DNA of 6,212 nucleotides, from NCBI GenBank assembly GCA_003489165.1, contig DNJG01000090.1:1-6212 (forward strand), read 5' to 3'. The translations under genes and the position numbers were made by a program. The stretch is from Nitrospinota bacterium (GTDB lineage: Bacteria > Nitrospinota > Nitrospinia > UBA9942). The notes beneath the pieces were generated by a model, which had not been told where the DNA came from, ran no database searches, and saw nothing but the letters and a program-made list of their open reading frames with translations. Below are positions 4,915 through 6,212 of the stretch, in pieces (position 1 is the first letter of the stretch; every line of letters starts with the position of its first letter).

Positions 4915-6212
4915 ATGAAACCAAATAATAAAAGAAAGTTTAGCTTTATAGAAACAACTGCCGAAAAACTCGGCTTGATAAAAAAGCTTCGTAATAATGG
5001 AAATTTTGCAGAAATTCCCCGTCTTACAGAGCCTGACAAACTAACAAACTATCCTCCGCCTGAAAAGTGGAATGACTGGGAAGAATATGAGTCTAAAAAA
5101 TGGCCTAATAAGGTAAAGAAAAAGTATTTTATAGTCCCCACCACCTGTTTTAACTGTGAGGCTGCATGTGGATTATTAACCTATGTTGACAAGGAGACAC
5201 TTGAGGTAAGGAAGTTTGAAGGAAACCCTTATCACCCTGCAAGCCGTGGAAGAAACTGTGCAAAGGGACCTGCAACAATTAACCAGCTAAAAGATGTTGA
5301 CCGTATCCTCTATCCATTAAAGAGGGTAGGTAAAAGGGGTGAAGGGAGGTGGGAAAGGGTCTCTTGGGATTCTGTCCTTGATGACATTGCAGGCCGTATC
5401 AGAAAGGCAATGAATGAAAATCGGCACAATGAGATTGTCTATCATGTCGGCAGACCGGGGCATGAGGGATATATGGAGAGGGTATTGCAGTCATGGGGGA
5501 TAGACGGACACAATAGTCATACCAATATATGCTCAGCAGGTGCAAGATTCGGATATGCCATCTGGCAGGGTTATGACCGCCCATCCCCTGACTATGCAAA
5601 TGCAGACTTCATCCTCCTCATAAGCTCACATCTTGAGACAGGACACTATTTCAATCCCCATGCACAGCGTATTATTGAAGCAAAGATGAGGGGTGCAAAG
5701 ATTGCCGTAATGGACCCGAGGCTTTCAAATACTGCAAGCATGGCAGATTATTGGATGCCTACATATCCGGGGACCGAGTCTGCAGTCCTTCTCTCAATGG
5801 CGAAGGTCATGCTTGATGAAGGGCTTTACAACCGCGAGTTTATCCATGACTGGGTAAACTGGCAGGATTACAAGCCGACCTTTGAAGATTTTATAAATGA
5901 ACTTAAATCAGAGTATTCAAAATTCACACCTGAGTTCGCTGAAAAGGAGAGTGGTGTCCCTGCCGAGACAATAGTTAATACTGCCCGTCTCATTGGAAGG
6001 GCTGGGAGCAGGTTCTCATGCCATACATGGAGGAGTGCAGCAAGCGGCAACCTCGGAGGGTGGCAGGTTTCAAGATGCATCCATTTCCTGAGTGTCCTCA
6101 CAGGAAGTGTCGGCACTTATGGCGGGACACTGCCGAGCAGCTGGAACAAGTTTAAACCAAAGTTCTTTGACATCCCTCCTGCACAAAAATTCTGGAATGA
6201 ATTAAGCTGGCC
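4915..6212 (+). CDS. Molybdopterin oxidoreductase catalytic subunit (partial, 3' end missing)
   Basis: The open frame gives 432 codons and leaves the window without a stop; the family usually reaches 700-1000 aa. After a charged 70-residue N-terminus comes the [4Fe-4S] motif C78-x2-C81-x3-C85 with the distal C115 in NCAKG, where K117 is the usual electron-transfer lysine. The region 174-275 (GRPGHEGY, NICSAGARFGY, MDPRLSNTA) is typical of bis-MGD enzymes; C206 in NICSAG is the likely Mo/W ligand, as in PsrA/PhsA/formate dehydrogenase-type members. The TGSVGTYGGT stretch (396-405) also fits. No twin-arginine leader or hydrophobic segment is present: the N-terminus reads MKPNNKRKFSFIETT. I therefore infer a cytoplasmic enzyme paired with the ferredoxin-NrfD subunit encoded 155 bp upstream, probably in the same transcript. 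The closest functional model I can name is the PadBCD-like phenylacetyl-CoA oxidoreductase layout, but polysulfide/thiosulfate/tetrathionate-reductase-like relatives cannot be excluded. Confidence 0.9.
   Translation, partial: MKPNNKRKFSFIETTAEKLGLIKKLRNNGNFAEIPRLTEPDKLTNYPPPEKWNDWEEYESKKWPNKVKKKYFIVPTTCFNCEAACGLLTYVDKETLEVRKFEGNPYHPASRGRNCAKGPATINQLKDVDRILYPLKRVGKRGEGRWERVSWDSVLDDIAGRIRKAMNENRHNEIVYHVGRPGHEGYMERVLQSWGIDGHNSHTNICSAGARFGYAIWQGYDRPSPDYANADFILLISSHLETGHYFNPHAQRIIEAKMRGAKIAVMDPRLSNTASMADYWMPTYPGTESAVLLSMAKVMLDEGLYNREFIHDWVNWQDYKPTFEDFINELKSEYSKFTPEFAEKESGVPAETIVNTARLIGRAGSRFSCHTWRSAASGNLGGWQVSRCIHFLSVLTGSVGTYGGTLPSSWNKFKPKFFDIPPAQKFWNELSW

Overview
This AT-rich window looks like part of the chromosome of an anaerobic or facultative, Gram-negative-type bacterium. 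It carries a sigma-54-dependent two-component system next to a respiratory-type molybdenum/iron-sulfur membrane enzyme. The phylum cannot be fixed from the sequence. The mix (low GC, NtrC-type regulator, NrfD-type membrane oxidoreductase, CACGAAT-rich intergenic repeat) would suit uncultured Nitrospirota, Desulfobacterota or similar groundwater lineages, but that is a guess.

Layout. 1-57 (-) is the first 19 codons of a gene with a signal-peptide-like N-terminus and a very strong ribosome binding site. 58-349 is its upstream region, with a putative sigma-54-type promoter and an AT-rich upstream element. 350-1687 (-) is an NtrC-family response regulator, and 1680-2909 (-) is its membrane-bound PAS histidine kinase. 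They overlap by 8 nt and form an operon. 2910-3148 is a divergent intergenic region with a second copy of the upstream element and a near-perfect -24/-12 promoter. 3149-4759 (+) is a four-cluster ferredoxin fused to an NrfD-like integral membrane subunit. 4760-4914 holds a long imperfect inverted repeat rich in CACGAAT/ATTCGTG. 4915-6212 (+) is the N-terminal 432 codons of a molybdopterin oxidoreductase that runs off the window.

How it works together. The regulator pair lies between two outward-facing transcription units. The upstream regions of both share a ~47-bp element (about 90% identical by eye), placed ~95-105 bp upstream of the -24 box in the same orientation relative to the promoter. 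They also share a promoter-proximal block collinear down to the -24/-12 boxes. The simplest reading is that the kinase/regulator switches on both units through a common enhancer: the molybdoenzyme complex on the right and the exported protein on the left. The enzyme subunits lack recognisable export signals, so the active site probably faces the cytoplasm, as in phenylacetyl-CoA:acceptor oxidoreductase-like complexes, rather than the periplasm. The substrate and the kinase signal are unknown.
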